Positions 28,432 through 37,584 of a DNA stretch of 64,000 nt are shown here, in pieces. The position numbers and the translations under genes were made by a program. Source of the DNA: Alphaproteobacteria bacterium (GTDB lineage: Bacteria > Pseudomonadota > Alphaproteobacteria > Rhizobiales > JAJFHC01); the NCBI GenBank assembly GCA_021775805.1, contig JAJFHD010000138.1, positions 1 to 64,000 on the forward strand, in the 5' to 3' direction. The notes under the pieces are model-generated. The model searched no databases. It saw nothing but the letters and a program-made list of their open reading frames with translations, and was not told the DNA's origin. How positions within the stretch are numbered: position 1 is the stretch's first letter; every line of letters starts with the position of its first letter.

Positions 28432-28884
28432 TCAGGTTTTTTTCTTGTACATGGCAAGCATGCGCTGGGTCACCAGGAAGCCACCGAAGATATTGACCGA
28501 CGCAAGGATCAAGGCCAGGAAGCCGAGCAGTTTCGCTGTCCATCCGGCACCGTCCAGGGTTGCTGCCGCATCAACACCAACCGACAACAGGGCACCGACA
28601 ATGATCACGGAACTGATCGCGTTGGTGACCGACATCAACGGTGTGTGCAGGGCCGGCGTCACACTCCAGACCACGAAATACCCAACGAAAATCGCCAGCA
28701 CGAAAATCGCCAGCCTGAAGACGAAAGGATCGATGGCCCCTGCCGCCCCGGCCGCCGCAGCACCGGTTTCGAGCGCAAGGGTGGCTGCATCCGCGTAGGC
28801 TGTAGCCGACTCCGCCGCCTGCATCGCCTGTTCGGCGGCCTCGTGCGCTTTCTGGGCAGCTTCATGAGGAGTAAGAGTTGCCAT
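28432..28884 (-). CDS. pntAB: NAD(P) transhydrogenase subunit alpha part 2
   Basis: 150 residues. The C-terminal ~90 residues are the membrane part, with three to four helices ([53 protein letters not shown]). The first ~50 residues form an alanine- and glutamate-rich helix ([20 protein letters not shown]), longer than in many homologues of about 95-140 residues. Split alpha subunits are usual in alphaproteobacteria. Lies 14 bases before pntB. Confidence 0.94.
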   Translation of the reverse strand: MATLTPHEAAQKAHEAAEQAMQAAESATAYADAATLALETGAAAAGAAGAIDPFVFRLAIFVLAIFVGYFVVWSVTPALHTPLMSVTNAISSVIIVGALLSVGVDAAATLDGAGWTAKLLGFLALILASVNIFGGFLVTQRMLAMYKKKT

Positions 28885-28897
28885 GTCGCCCTCCGTG

Positions 28898-30028
28898 TTA
28901 TTCGGTTAGTGTCGGGTGAACAATCGCCCCGTCGCGCGTCAGCGCGGTTCCGGTGACGATTTCATCCTCCCAGTCAATTTTGAGTTTGCCGTTTTCCTTG
29001 TCGATCAGAAGATCGACAAACGTCATCAGGTTCTTGGCGTACAGATGCGACGCATTGACAGCCAGCCGGCCGGGAACATTCATGTATCCCATGATCTTCA
29101 CATCTCCATGGGTCACCACCTTGCCGGGCACCGACAACGGGCAGTTACCGCCGCGTTCGACCGCCAGATCGACGATGATCGATCCCGGTTTCATGGATTC
29201 CACCATTTCCTTTGAAACCAGCTCCGGCGCCGGTCTACCGGGAATGAGGGCCGTGCAGATGACGATGTCCTGTTTCTTGAGCGTTTCGGCAACCAGCTCC
29301 GCCTGGCGTTTCTTGTAGTCGTCGCTCATTTCCTTGGCATAGCCGCCAGCGGTCTCGCCGCCTTCCTCGTCGTCGCTTTCGACCATCACGAACGTCCCGC
29401 CCAGGCTTTCAACCTGTTCGGCGGCAGCCCTTCGCACGTCGGTCGCGCTGACGATGGCGCCGAGCCGCCGTGCCGTGGCAATTGCCTGCAGGCCTGCGAC
29501 ACCGGCTCCCATGACGAAGACGCGCGCAGGCGCCACCGTTCCGGCGGCGGTCATCATCATCGGCATGGCGCGGTCAAACTCTGCCGCAGCATCGATGACG
29601 GCCTTGTATCCGGCAAGGTTCGACTGCGATGACAGCACATCCATTGACTGGGCGCGGGTGATGCGCGGCATGTATTCCATGGCAAATGCCGTCACGCCCT
29701 GGGCGGCAAACAGACCGATGCCGTCACGGTCACCATAGGGCTCCATGATTGCCGCGCTCACGGCGTCTTTTTTCATCGTCTTGATCGCCGCGTCCGACGG
29801 CCGGCGCACCGAAAGGACAATATCCGCATCCTTCAGCAGAGGTCCCGCGGTCTTGATGATCTTGGCGCCCGCGCCGGCAAAGTCGTCATCGCTGACATGT
29901 GACTTGGCTCCGGCACCCGCCTGCACGTGAACCTCACAGCCCATCGCGATCATTTTCTTGACCGTTTCGGGAGACGCGGCAACCCGCGTTTCGTCTTTGT
30001 CGTGTTCGGCCAGAACAGCGATTTTCAT
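28898..30028 (-). CDS. pntAA: NAD(P) transhydrogenase subunit alpha part 1
   Basis: 376 residues from [17 protein letters not shown], the standard start; the frame is open further 5' but without homology. It is the NAD(H)-binding domain I, alanine-dehydrogenase-like. Visible segments: [20 protein letters not shown] (NAD-binding), then [15 protein letters not shown] and the [19 protein letters not shown] region. It follows coxIV on the same strand at 132 bases and precedes pntAB by 13. Confidence 0.96.
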   Translation of the reverse strand: MKIAVLAEHDKDETRVAASPETVKKMIAMGCEVHVQAGAGAKSHVSDDDFAGAGAKIIKTAGPLLKDADIVLSVRRPSDAAIKTMKKDAVSAAIMEPYGDRDGIGLFAAQGVTAFAMEYMPRITRAQSMDVLSSQSNLAGYKAVIDAAAEFDRAMPMMMTAAGTVAPARVFVMGAGVAGLQAIATARRLGAIVSATDVRRAAAEQVESLGGTFVMVESDDEEGGETAGGYAKEMSDDYKKRQAELVAETLKKQDIVICTALIPGRPAPELVSKEMVESMKPGSIIVDLAVERGGNCPLSVPGKVVTHGDVKIMGYMNVPGRLAVNASHLYAKNLMTFVDLLIDKENGKLKIDWEDEIVTGTALTRDGAIVHPTLTE

Positions 30029-30160
30029 GACAGCTGCCTTTCCTCGCACTGCATGGTGTTGAAATACGGCCCATGTCCCCAAGCAGAGGATTGAGGCCGT
30101 GGTCCGGTCTTCCCTACGTTAAGTGAGAAGGGTCGCCCTAATCGTCAGGTCCGCAATCGT

Positions 30161-30295
30161 TCAGACCAGGAATACTGCCATCAGTATCAAGACAACCGCA
30201 CACGCGATCGTACTCCACTTGGTAACCGCCACAAAAGAGTCGAAGGTCGACTTGTGCTCGTTGTAGTCGATGGAGGGTACGTTGTCGTCTGCCAT
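30161..30295 (-). CDS. aa3-type cytochrome c oxidase subunit IV (CoxIV-like)
   Basis: A 44-residue frame: MADDNVPSIDYNEHKSTFDS, then FVAVTKW and one membrane helix (ACAVVLILMAVFLV) to the stop. The pattern of short acidic head, xxTFxxF and single TM is that of the small alphaproteobacterial CoxIV subunit, whose role in the oxidase is not essential in studied species. No other oxidase gene is nearby. The ATG has AGGGG about 10 bases upstream. It lies between the ABC1 kinase and pntAA, a placement I recall from other alphaproteobacteria. Confidence 0.8.
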   Translation of the reverse strand: MADDNVPSIDYNEHKSTFDSFVAVTKWSTIACAVVLILMAVFLV

Positions 30296-30426
30296 GCCGT
30301 AAGAGCCCCTGAGAGTATTTGGCTAAGATGGGACGCGAATATAGCAGACGCCGCCTGTCCGGCAAGCCTGATGATGATGGCACGAACGCGACACATTGAC
30401 CGGTTTTGCGCCAGTTTTTCACCGAA

Positions 30427-31830
30427 TCATTGACCGATCTCTTCGGGACGTGGAATGCCTTCGGCGTCGAGGGCTGCCCCTTGGCGGGCAGCAAGCTCCT
30501 CCAGATCGAACCGGTCGATCATCTGGTTGAACAACTGATAGTAGTTGAGCTCGGCCTGCAAATGCAGAAACACGCTGCCAAGCCCGATCGCTGCACGGTC
30601 CATGAAGACAAACTCCCGCGGCACCGTCACCGGGCCCTTCTCCTTGAGCGCCTTGTGGACCAGGAAAGCCTGTTTGCGGCCATATTGCCCTGGCCGCACC
30701 CCATCGGCGACCGTACGCACACGATCTTCGAGCAACGGACCGTAAATGAACCCTGCCCAGATGTTCAGGGTATCGATCAGATCGTTGCTCAGATTCCGGA
30801 AACCCCAAGTCTCGTAGGCGTGCACGATCTGCTCGCGGTTGTCTTTTTGGAGTCCGTGGTAGAGGTCAATGACGCCACCGACAAACCGGACCGGAAACAG
30901 CCTGATGCACCCGTAATCCAGAAGGTTGATGCCCGTGGGTTCGTTGTCCCCGTCCACCGTCGCTGCATAGTTACCCAAGTGCGGATCGCCATGGATCACT
31001 CCAAAACGGCTGAAGGGCATCCACCATGCCTGAAACATGTGTTCGCCCAGGAGATTGCGCGCCTCGAGGCTATGATCACTGAAATCAAGCAATGGCTGGC
31101 CATCGAGCCACGACATTGACAAGAGCCTTTTGGTCGACAGATCATCGTAGACATCCGGCACGTTGATGGTCTCGATGGGAGCCAGGATTTTGGAGTAAAG
31201 CCGCATATGCCGGGCTTCGCGGTCATAATCCAGTTCTTCACGCAAGCGCGCGCCGATCTCCTCGGCGATCTGGCTCGTATCGATCGCCGGATCCATCCGG
31301 CGATGGATGGCAAAGATCAGCCTCAATTGGCCAAGATCCGCTTCAACCGCTGACTGCATTTCAGGATACTGAAGCTTGCAGGCAAGAGCTGTGCCGTCGG
31401 GAGCAGTGGCACGATGAACCTGGCCCAGCGATGCGGCGGCAGCGGCTTCGCGTTCAAAGGAGCCAAACCGCTGCATCCAGTCAGCGCCCAACTCGGCTGC
31501 CATCCGGCGGCGCACGAACGGCCAGCCCATCGCCGGCGCGTGGGCCTGGAGTTGCGACAGCTCGGCCGCATACTCCGGCGGCAGCGCGTCGGGTATAGTC
31601 GCCATCAGCTGGGCCACCTTCATCAGCGGGCCTTTCAGACCGCCAAGGGCTGCCCGCAGATCGGCCGCCTCTGAGCCGCGGTTACGCTCTCCTCCAAGCA
31701 GCCGGTTGCCTGCAAGCTTGGCCGCCACGACGCCCACGTTGGTGCCGACCCGGGTATAGCGCTTCACACGGCCCGACAGCCGATTGGCCTCCGAGTCCCT
31801 GCCACTCCCCTTGCCGTTGGAATCCGCCAA
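30427..31830 (-). CDS. ABC1/UbiB-family atypical kinase
   Basis: 467 residues. The family's N-terminal helix motif reads MKVAQLMATIPDALPPEYA: KVAQ rather than the canonical KxGQ. The nucleotide-loop equivalent is AAAASLGQVHRA, the ion-pair Lys is in LACKLQYP, the catalytic loop is VIHGDPHLGNY, and DFG is replaced by LLDYG. Family members support ubiquinone synthesis or lipid homeostasis through ATPase activity. No C-terminal membrane pair as in UbiB is evident. It starts 3 bases after pepF, so the two are co-transcribed. Confidence 0.88.
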   Translation of the reverse strand: MADSNGKGSGRDSEANRLSGRVKRYTRVGTNVGVVAAKLAGNRLLGGERNRGSEAADLRAALGGLKGPLMKVAQLMATIPDALPPEYAAELSQLQAHAPAMGWPFVRRRMAAELGADWMQRFGSFEREAAAAASLGQVHRATAPDGTALACKLQYPEMQSAVEADLGQLRLIFAIHRRMDPAIDTSQIAEEIGARLREELDYDREARHMRLYSKILAPIETINVPDVYDDLSTKRLLSMSWLDGQPLLDFSDHSLEARNLLGEHMFQAWWMPFSRFGVIHGDPHLGNYAATVDGDNEPTGINLLDYGCIRLFPVRFVGGVIDLYHGLQKDNREQIVHAYETWGFRNLSNDLIDTLNIWAGFIYGPLLEDRVRTVADGVRPGQYGRKQAFLVHKALKEKGPVTVPREFVFMDRAAIGLGSVFLHLQAELNYYQLFNQMIDRFDLEELAARQGAALDAEGIPRPEEIGQ

Positions 31831-31833
31831 GGT

Positions 31834-33678
31834 TTACAGCGCCTCCAGTTCGTCGATCATACCGGAAATCATGTTCAGCCCGATCGACCAGAAAGCAGGA
31901 TCGGTTGCGTCGAGACCGAAGGGTGCCAGCAATTCGGAATGATGTTTCGAGCCGCCTGCCTTGAGCATGTCGAAGTATTTTTCGACGAATCCGTCCGGGG
32001 TCTTCTCGTAGAGGCCGTAAAGCGAATTCACCAGGCAGTCGCCAAACGCGTAGGCATAGACATAGAAAGGCGAATGGATGAAATGCGGGATGTAGCACCA
32101 GAACGTTTCGTACCCCGGTCCGAACCGGATCGCCGGTCCCAGACTGTCGCCCTGGACCGACATCCAGAGATCGCCGATCTGTTCCGCTGTCAGTTCGCCC
32201 TCGCGTCGGGCCGCATGTATTTTACGTTCAAACGAATAGAAAGCGATCTGGCGAACCACCGTGTTGAGCATGTCCTCGACTTTTGACGCCAGAAGCGATT
32301 TGCGCGCCTCCGCGTCCTCGGCGTTGTTCAGAAGCGAGCGGAAGGTCAGCATTTCACCGAACACGCTGGCCGTTTCCGCAAGGGTCAACGGCGTCTGCGC
32401 CATCAGCGCACCCTGTCCGCCGGCAAGCACCTGGTGGACGCCATGGCCGAGTTCATGGGCAAGCGTCATGACATCCCTGACCTTGCCCTGATAGTTTACC
32501 AGAACATAAGGATGCACGCTCGGGACCGTAGGATGGGCAAAAGCTCCGGGCGACTTGCCCGGCCTTACCGGCGCATCGATCCAGCCCTTGTCGAAAAACC
32601 GGGTTGCCACCTCGGTCATCTGCGGATCGAACTTGCCATAGGCCTCGAGAACCGTCTGCTTCGCCTCCGGCCAGGCAATGACCCGACGATCGGCGTCCGG
32701 CAAGGGCGCATTGCGGTCCCAGGAATTCAGATATTCGACACCCATCCACTTCGCCTTGAGTGCATAATAACGGTGCGAAAGTTGCGGATAGGCTTCCTTT
32801 ACTGAGGCCTCCAGGGCATCGACCACCGGACGCTCGACCCGATTCGCCAGATGGCGCGAGTCGGCAATATCGTCAAATTTGCGCCAGCGGTCGGAAATCT
32901 CCTTGTCCTTGGCAAGCGTATTGGTGATCAGACTGAATGTGCGCAGGTTCTCGTTGAATGTCGCCACGAGCGCATCATGGGCTGCGTGACGGACACTCTC
33001 ATCCGGATTGACGAGCATGTTCAATGTTGGCTCGATCGCCAGGGACTCGCCGTCGATGTCGAAACGCAGCCCGCTTATGGTTTCATCGAACAAACGGTTC
33101 CAGGCAGAACGGCCCGTGACGGATTTCTCGTGAAACAGTTGTTCAATCTGGTCATCCAGCTGAAACGGCCGTTCCTTGCGCAAATCGACGATCCAGGGGC
33201 CGAAATGAAGCAGGCTCTCGTCCTGCAGCACTGTCGACATGGTACCGTCGTCGATCCGGTTCAGCTCCAGTTCGAAGAACAGCAATTGCGTGCCGAGCGC
33301 GGTCAGGCGGTCCTGGGTGTCGCCGTAGAACTTTGCCCGCACCGGATCGACCGTATCGCCTGCGTAGGTGAGACCGGCGTAAGACGCGATCCGCCCGACG
33401 ATCTCCTGAAGCGTCTCATACTCGGCTATTGACGCCGCCAGTTTGGCGCCAGCATCCGCGCCCTCAACCAACGCCGCCAACTTGCCTTGATAGGATTTCT
33501 TAAACCGGTCTGCCTGCGCCTCCGCCTCGGCAAATGCCTTGGCGAACTCGTCGGACTCCATGGCCGGGAACAGATCCGTCAGATCCCACTCGGGCAACAC
33601 TCCCAGGGTTTCCGTTTCGACCGCCGACTGTGTATCCGCACCGCCGGCTGCCGCCCGGTATCGTATTGGCTCATGCAT
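31834..33678 (-). CDS. pepF: Oligoendopeptidase F (M3 family metallopeptidase)
   Basis: 614 residues starting MHEPIRYRAAAGG; AGAGGAAAG lies upstream. The zinc site is LAHELGHGVHQ (HExxH), with the third-ligand region ETASVFGEMLTF downstream. The N-terminal M3 helical domain and the C-terminal YVYAYAFGDCLVNSLYGLY segment are complete. Cytosolic by absence of a signal. It degrades oligopeptides. The first gene in the run pepF, ABC1 kinase, coxIV, pnt. Confidence 0.94.
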   Translation of the reverse strand: MHEPIRYRAAAGGADTQSAVETETLGVLPEWDLTDLFPAMESDEFAKAFAEAEAQADRFKKSYQGKLAALVEGADAGAKLAASIAEYETLQEIVGRIASYAGLTYAGDTVDPVRAKFYGDTQDRLTALGTQLLFFELELNRIDDGTMSTVLQDESLLHFGPWIVDLRKERPFQLDDQIEQLFHEKSVTGRSAWNRLFDETISGLRFDIDGESLAIEPTLNMLVNPDESVRHAAHDALVATFNENLRTFSLITNTLAKDKEISDRWRKFDDIADSRHLANRVERPVVDALEASVKEAYPQLSHRYYALKAKWMGVEYLNSWDRNAPLPDADRRVIAWPEAKQTVLEAYGKFDPQMTEVATRFFDKGWIDAPVRPGKSPGAFAHPTVPSVHPYVLVNYQGKVRDVMTLAHELGHGVHQVLAGGQGALMAQTPLTLAETASVFGEMLTFRSLLNNAEDAEARKSLLASKVEDMLNTVVRQIAFYSFERKIHAARREGELTAEQIGDLWMSVQGDSLGPAIRFGPGYETFWCYIPHFIHSPFYVYAYAFGDCLVNSLYGLYEKTPDGFVEKYFDMLKAGGSKHHSELLAPFGLDATDPAFWSIGLNMISGMIDELEAL

Positions 33679-34003
33679 ATTGATGTACTTTCCTCTGACA
33701 ATGCGCGTCAAAACGGTTGGAAAACATACCGGCCCACCTTCGGGATGCCGTCAACCTGTATCGACATGCGCTCTATATTGCTCAAGCCGCAGCACTCTTC
33801 AACCCGCTGCCTGCCGGATCATCGCAATCGTGTTCACGTTCCCGATAACCCTTCATTTACCCATCTTTAAGGCCCCATTTACCGTTATGTCCCAATATGA
33901 GTCACGTTCGGCATTACGCAACTTCGGTAGTTGCCTGTGTCTGAAGGGGAAATTCGTTCGCTCGCTGGGGTAGGACGGCAACAAGAAAGTTGAGAGTATC
34001 GGC
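33679..34003. other. Divergent promoter region pepF / sigma-54 response regulator
   Basis: 325 bases with no credible gene. It must carry both outward promoters. An AT-richer stretch lies at about 33840-33900. No clear sigma-54 consensus is visible. Confidence 0.5.
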
Positions 34004-35500
34004 ATGGCACAGCTTGTCCTGGTGGTTGACGACGACCCGTCCCAACGCCGCATTCTGGAAGAGAACATCAAACGTTTCGGTTACCGCGTGATGACCGCCG
34101 ATGGCGGTGAAACAGCGCTGGACATTCTCAATGGTCCGCACGGTTCTGATATCTCGGTGATGATCCTCGATCTGGTAATGCCGGGTATTGACGGCATGGC
34201 CGTGTTGGAAAAATGCCGGCCTGCCCATTCCAATCTGCCGGTGATCGTCCAGACCGCACACGGCGGCATCGACATCGTGGTAAATGCGATGCGGGCCGGT
34301 GCCGATGACTTTGTCGTGAAACCTGTCAGCCCGGAGAGGCTGCAGGTGTCGATCAAGAACGCATTGAAGGTCAACGTCCTGGCCGGTGAGATCAGCCGCC
34401 TGTCGAAAAAGAATGAAGGCACATTGTCGTTTGACGACCTCATTGCGGCAAGCCCCGGCATGGGCCAGGTAATCCGCCTGGGAGAACGTGCCGCCCAGTC
34501 GAACATTCCAATTCTCATCGAGGGAGAAAGCGGTGTCGGCAAGGAAATGGTCGCTCGTGCGATTCAGGGCGCAAGCGACCGTCGCGGCAAACCCTTTGTC
34601 ACCGTCAATTGCGGCGCACTCCCGGAGAATCTGGTCGAGAGCATTTTGTTTGGCCATGAGAAAGGCGCGTTCACCGGCGCCGCGGACAAACACACCGGTA
34701 AATTCCAGGAAGCCGACGGTGGCACGCTGTTCCTCGACGAAGTCGGCGAATTGCCTCTGGACATCCAGGTGAAACTCTTGCGCGCCCTCCAGGAAGGCGA
34801 GGTTGACCCGGTAGGCGCCAAACGCCCCGTGAAGGTGGATATTCGATTGATATCGGCCACTAACCGCAACATGATCGACATGGTCAAGGAAGGTCTCTTC
34901 AGGGAAGATCTCTACTATCGGCTAAATGTCTTCCCGATCACGGTCCCGCCTCTGAAACAGCGTCCCGAGGACATTCCGAATCTCGTCACCCATTTCATTG
35001 CCCGGTTTGCAGTCGAAGAAGGCAAGAAAATCACCGAAATCACCCCCCAGGGACTTCAGATGCTGCAGTCCTACGAGTGGCCCGGCAACGTTCGCCAGCT
35101 TGAAAACACGGTTTTTCGTGCCGTCGTACTGTGTGACGGCAACATGCTGACCATCGACGACTTTCCTCAGATCGCAGCCCTTGTTGAAGGCTTTGAAGCC
35201 CGCATTCCGCCGGCTCCGGTTCCGGCCGCGCCGCAAACCGTACCATGCGGACCATCGATAATTGGCGGCACAATTTCGGAAACCGCTGTTTTCCAGCGCG
35301 ATTCTGCCGGCGGCACGGCGCTTGGCATCCCGGCTCTGACGCCGTCGGGGCAGATCAGACCCCTTGAAGATATTGAAGCAGACATGATTCGACTTGCTCT
35401 TGAACGCTATCGGGGGCATATGTCTGAGGTCGCCCGCAAGTTGGGAATAGGCCGTTCGACACTGTACAGAAAAGTCCGTGATCTCGGCCTGGAGGAGTGA
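34004..35500 (+). CDS. Sigma-54-dependent response regulator (NtrC/DctD-like)
   Basis: 498 residues. A receiver domain (residues about 1-120) has the acidic pair D10/D11 and the phosphorylation site D56 in ILDLVMPGIDG. The AAA+ domain follows: Walker A GESGVGKE, GAFTGA in HEKGAFTGAADKHTG (contact with sigma-54), Walker B GGTLFLDEVGELP, sensor SATNRNMID. A proline-rich linker precedes the Fis-type HTH (MSEVARKLGIGRSTLYRKV). It is an activator that opens sigma-54 promoters. No histidine kinase is adjacent, so its signal is unknown. Confidence 0.93.
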   Translation: MAQLVLVVDDDPSQRRILEENIKRFGYRVMTADGGETALDILNGPHGSDISVMILDLVMPGIDGMAVLEKCRPAHSNLPVIVQTAHGGIDIVVNAMRAGADDFVVKPVSPERLQVSIKNALKVNVLAGEISRLSKKNEGTLSFDDLIAASPGMGQVIRLGERAAQSNIPILIEGESGVGKEMVARAIQGASDRRGKPFVTVNCGALPENLVESILFGHEKGAFTGAADKHTGKFQEADGGTLFLDEVGELPLDIQVKLLRALQEGEVDPVGAKRPVKVDIRLISATNRNMIDMVKEGLFREDLYYRLNVFPITVPPLKQRPEDIPNLVTHFIARFAVEEGKKITEITPQGLQMLQSYEWPGNVRQLENTVFRAVVLCDGNMLTIDDFPQIAALVEGFEARIPPAPVPAAPQTVPCGPSIIGGTISETAVFQRDSAGGTALGIPALTPSGQIRPLEDIEADMIRLALERYRGHMSEVARKLGIGRSTLYRKVRDLGLEE

Positions 35501-35611
35501 CCCGCATTTACGGAGTCACCCACAAGACACACCGGCGAGGAATCTGACAGCGAGCGGCCGCGTAGGCTATTGAAATGACACCTACAACACCATAAATTCT
35601 AGAGTGTCTCC

Positions 35612-37396
35612 ATGGGGAAAGGGCAAGTGGTGTCCAAAAACATTGTTGCGTATTCGGTAATCGCAGGTTTGATGGTGACGCCGGCCCTTGCACTTGATGC
35701 GGTTGCCGTCGATCCGTCGGTGGATGAATCCCCGGCACCGGGAGTGTTTGCGACCGAACAGGCCGTTCAGACTGTTCCCACGTCAATACGCAGGTTTCTC
35801 GCCGCCAAGCAGTCCCAGCGCTTCACACTGCCAGGCCACATGCGCAAGCACGTGGGGGCGTTTTATGCGGTCCGCGACTTTGAGCCGATTTGGGTTTTGA
35901 AAGATGGCCTGAACCAGCGTGCCAAGGATGTCCTGGCCCAAATGTCTCAGGCGCAAACGGAAGGCTTGCGCGGGCTCGACTACCTGCCCGCCTCTCTCAA
36001 CGGATTCACCGACGATGGTGCGGCCTTGACCGGCGATCCCGTAGCGCTTGCCCGGCTCGAGATTGAAGTTACCCGCGCCGCACTGATGTATGCCCGCCAC
36101 GCCACGGCCGGACGACTCATTCCAAAGCAGGTCGATTCCAACATGTCGGTCACGCCTAGGGCGGTCGATCCTTCGTCTGTTCTGGAAAGTCTGTCCGAAA
36201 CGCAAAGTCCCGGTGATTACCTCTCCGGACTTTTTCCAAAGCTGCCGGAGTACCGGAAATTCAGGGCTGCCTTGTCGAAGTTCAGGTCCCTGGCATCCCG
36301 GATGACTTCCGAACCGATTTCGGCGGGGGGTGTCATTCGCCCAGGCGAGGAAGATCCGAGAATCGAGGCGATACGCCGGCGGTTGATCGAACTGGGTTCC
36401 TATCAGCTTGATGTCTCCGAAGATACCCATGGCAATGACGCAAACAGCGACGATGTTCCGGTTCGGACGTCGGAGGCAATTCTCGCATCGATCACCTATG
36501 ACGGCTCGCTGACGAAGGCCGTCAGGACATTCCAGAAGAGCCGCGGTTTGACAGTCGACGGAATCATCGGCGGTTCGACGATCAATGCGTTGAACGGCAC
36601 CTACGAATCCCAGATACGCACGTTGACCGCGAACATGGAACGCATGCGCTGGCTGCCTGACAATCTGGGAAGCCGTTACATTATCGTCAACCAGGCCGCC
36701 TACGAACTGCGATTGATGGATAATGGCGCCATAACCCACAAGGCGCGCGTCATTGTCGGCAAGCCGAAGCATCAGACGCCGGTGATCAGCGATGCCATGT
36801 CCCACATCATCTTTAACCCCTACTGGAACGTACCCCGCTCGATTGCGACCAAGGAAATGCTGCCGCGGCTGTTGACCGATCCTTCCTATCTTTCGCGACA
36901 GGGGTATGAGGTGTTCTACAACGGTGGCGGCGTCAAGGAGCAGATCTATTCAGACGATGTCTACTGGGATGAAGTCGACACAGAGACATTCAACTTCCAC
37001 TTTCGCCAACCGCCAGGCCCCGGAAACGCGTTGGGCCGTATGAAATTCATGTTCCCGAACAGGCACAACATCTACCTGCACGATACACCGACCAAGAGTC
37101 TGTTCAAGAGATCCGCGCGGGCATTCAGTCACGGTTGCGTGCGGTTGCACAATCCTCAGAAGCTCGCTGAAATCCTGTTGCGTAGTGACAAGGGCTGGAG
37201 TCCGCGCAGGATCAAACGCATGATCGACACCGGCGTGAACCAGCGCATAAATCTCAAGCGGAAAATCCCAATTCACCTCACCTACTTTACAGCCTGGACG
37301 GACGGGAATGGTGAATTGACCTTCAAACGCGACATGTACCGGCGCGACAACAGGCTGATACAGGCGCTGAACGATGTTCAAATTGCCATGAATTAG
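35612..37396 (+). CDS. L,D-transpeptidase (YcbB-type, YkuD domain)
   Basis: 594 residues with an N-terminal signal (VAYSVIAGLMVTPALAL). A YcbB-type N-terminal region (residues about 50-230) is followed by a peptidoglycan-binding repeat (SLTKAVRTFQKSRGLTVDG) and the YkuD domain from about residue 355 (RYIIVNQAAYELRL). The catalytic motif is FSHGCVRLHNP, with Cys as nucleophile and its His. Such enzymes make 3-3 cross-links or anchor proteins in peptidoglycan. The start may instead be the nearby GTG at 35630. The next gene is another peptidoglycan-associated enzyme. Confidence 0.93.
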   Translation: MGKGQVVSKNIVAYSVIAGLMVTPALALDAVAVDPSVDESPAPGVFATEQAVQTVPTSIRRFLAAKQSQRFTLPGHMRKHVGAFYAVRDFEPIWVLKDGLNQRAKDVLAQMSQAQTEGLRGLDYLPASLNGFTDDGAALTGDPVALARLEIEVTRAALMYARHATAGRLIPKQVDSNMSVTPRAVDPSSVLESLSETQSPGDYLSGLFPKLPEYRKFRAALSKFRSLASRMTSEPISAGGVIRPGEEDPRIEAIRRRLIELGSYQLDVSEDTHGNDANSDDVPVRTSEAILASITYDGSLTKAVRTFQKSRGLTVDGIIGGSTINALNGTYESQIRTLTANMERMRWLPDNLGSRYIIVNQAAYELRLMDNGAITHKARVIVGKPKHQTPVISDAMSHIIFNPYWNVPRSIATKEMLPRLLTDPSYLSRQGYEVFYNGGGVKEQIYSDDVYWDEVDTETFNFHFRQPPGPGNALGRMKFMFPNRHNIYLHDTPTKSLFKRSARAFSHGCVRLHNPQKLAEILLRSDKGWSPRRIKRMIDTGVNQRINLKRKIPIHLTYFTAWTDGNGELTFKRDMYRRDNRLIQALNDVQIAMN

Positions 37397-37402
37397 ACAA
37401 GT

Positions 37403-37417
37403 TTAACTGCGTATTAA
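37403..37417. promoter_or_regulatory. CtrA-like box (TTAA-N7-TTAA)
   Basis: A perfect TTAA, seven bases, TTAA arrangement in the 188-base gap between the transpeptidase and the DUF882 gene. It matches the full CtrA recognition pattern known in alphaproteobacteria. A single site, so chance is possible. Confidence 0.4.
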
Positions 37418-37584
37418 GCATAGTGGTATGAGATATTTGGGAACCGGGCCTGCTTGATGCACTGTGCGCCTTGGTTTCTGATTGGTGCAGAGTCCGGCAC
37501 AATGACCGGCGAGGCTAGATCAGGGTACTGCCCAACGCATCGGCAACCGCAAGTGCGGCGCCCGTGTTTCGAGGGAAATGACTC

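Noticed and set aside
28684-28714. 15-base tandem repeat inside pntAB
   Set aside because: It only encodes a repeated hydrophobic LAIFV pair in a membrane helix; no sign of function beyond coding.
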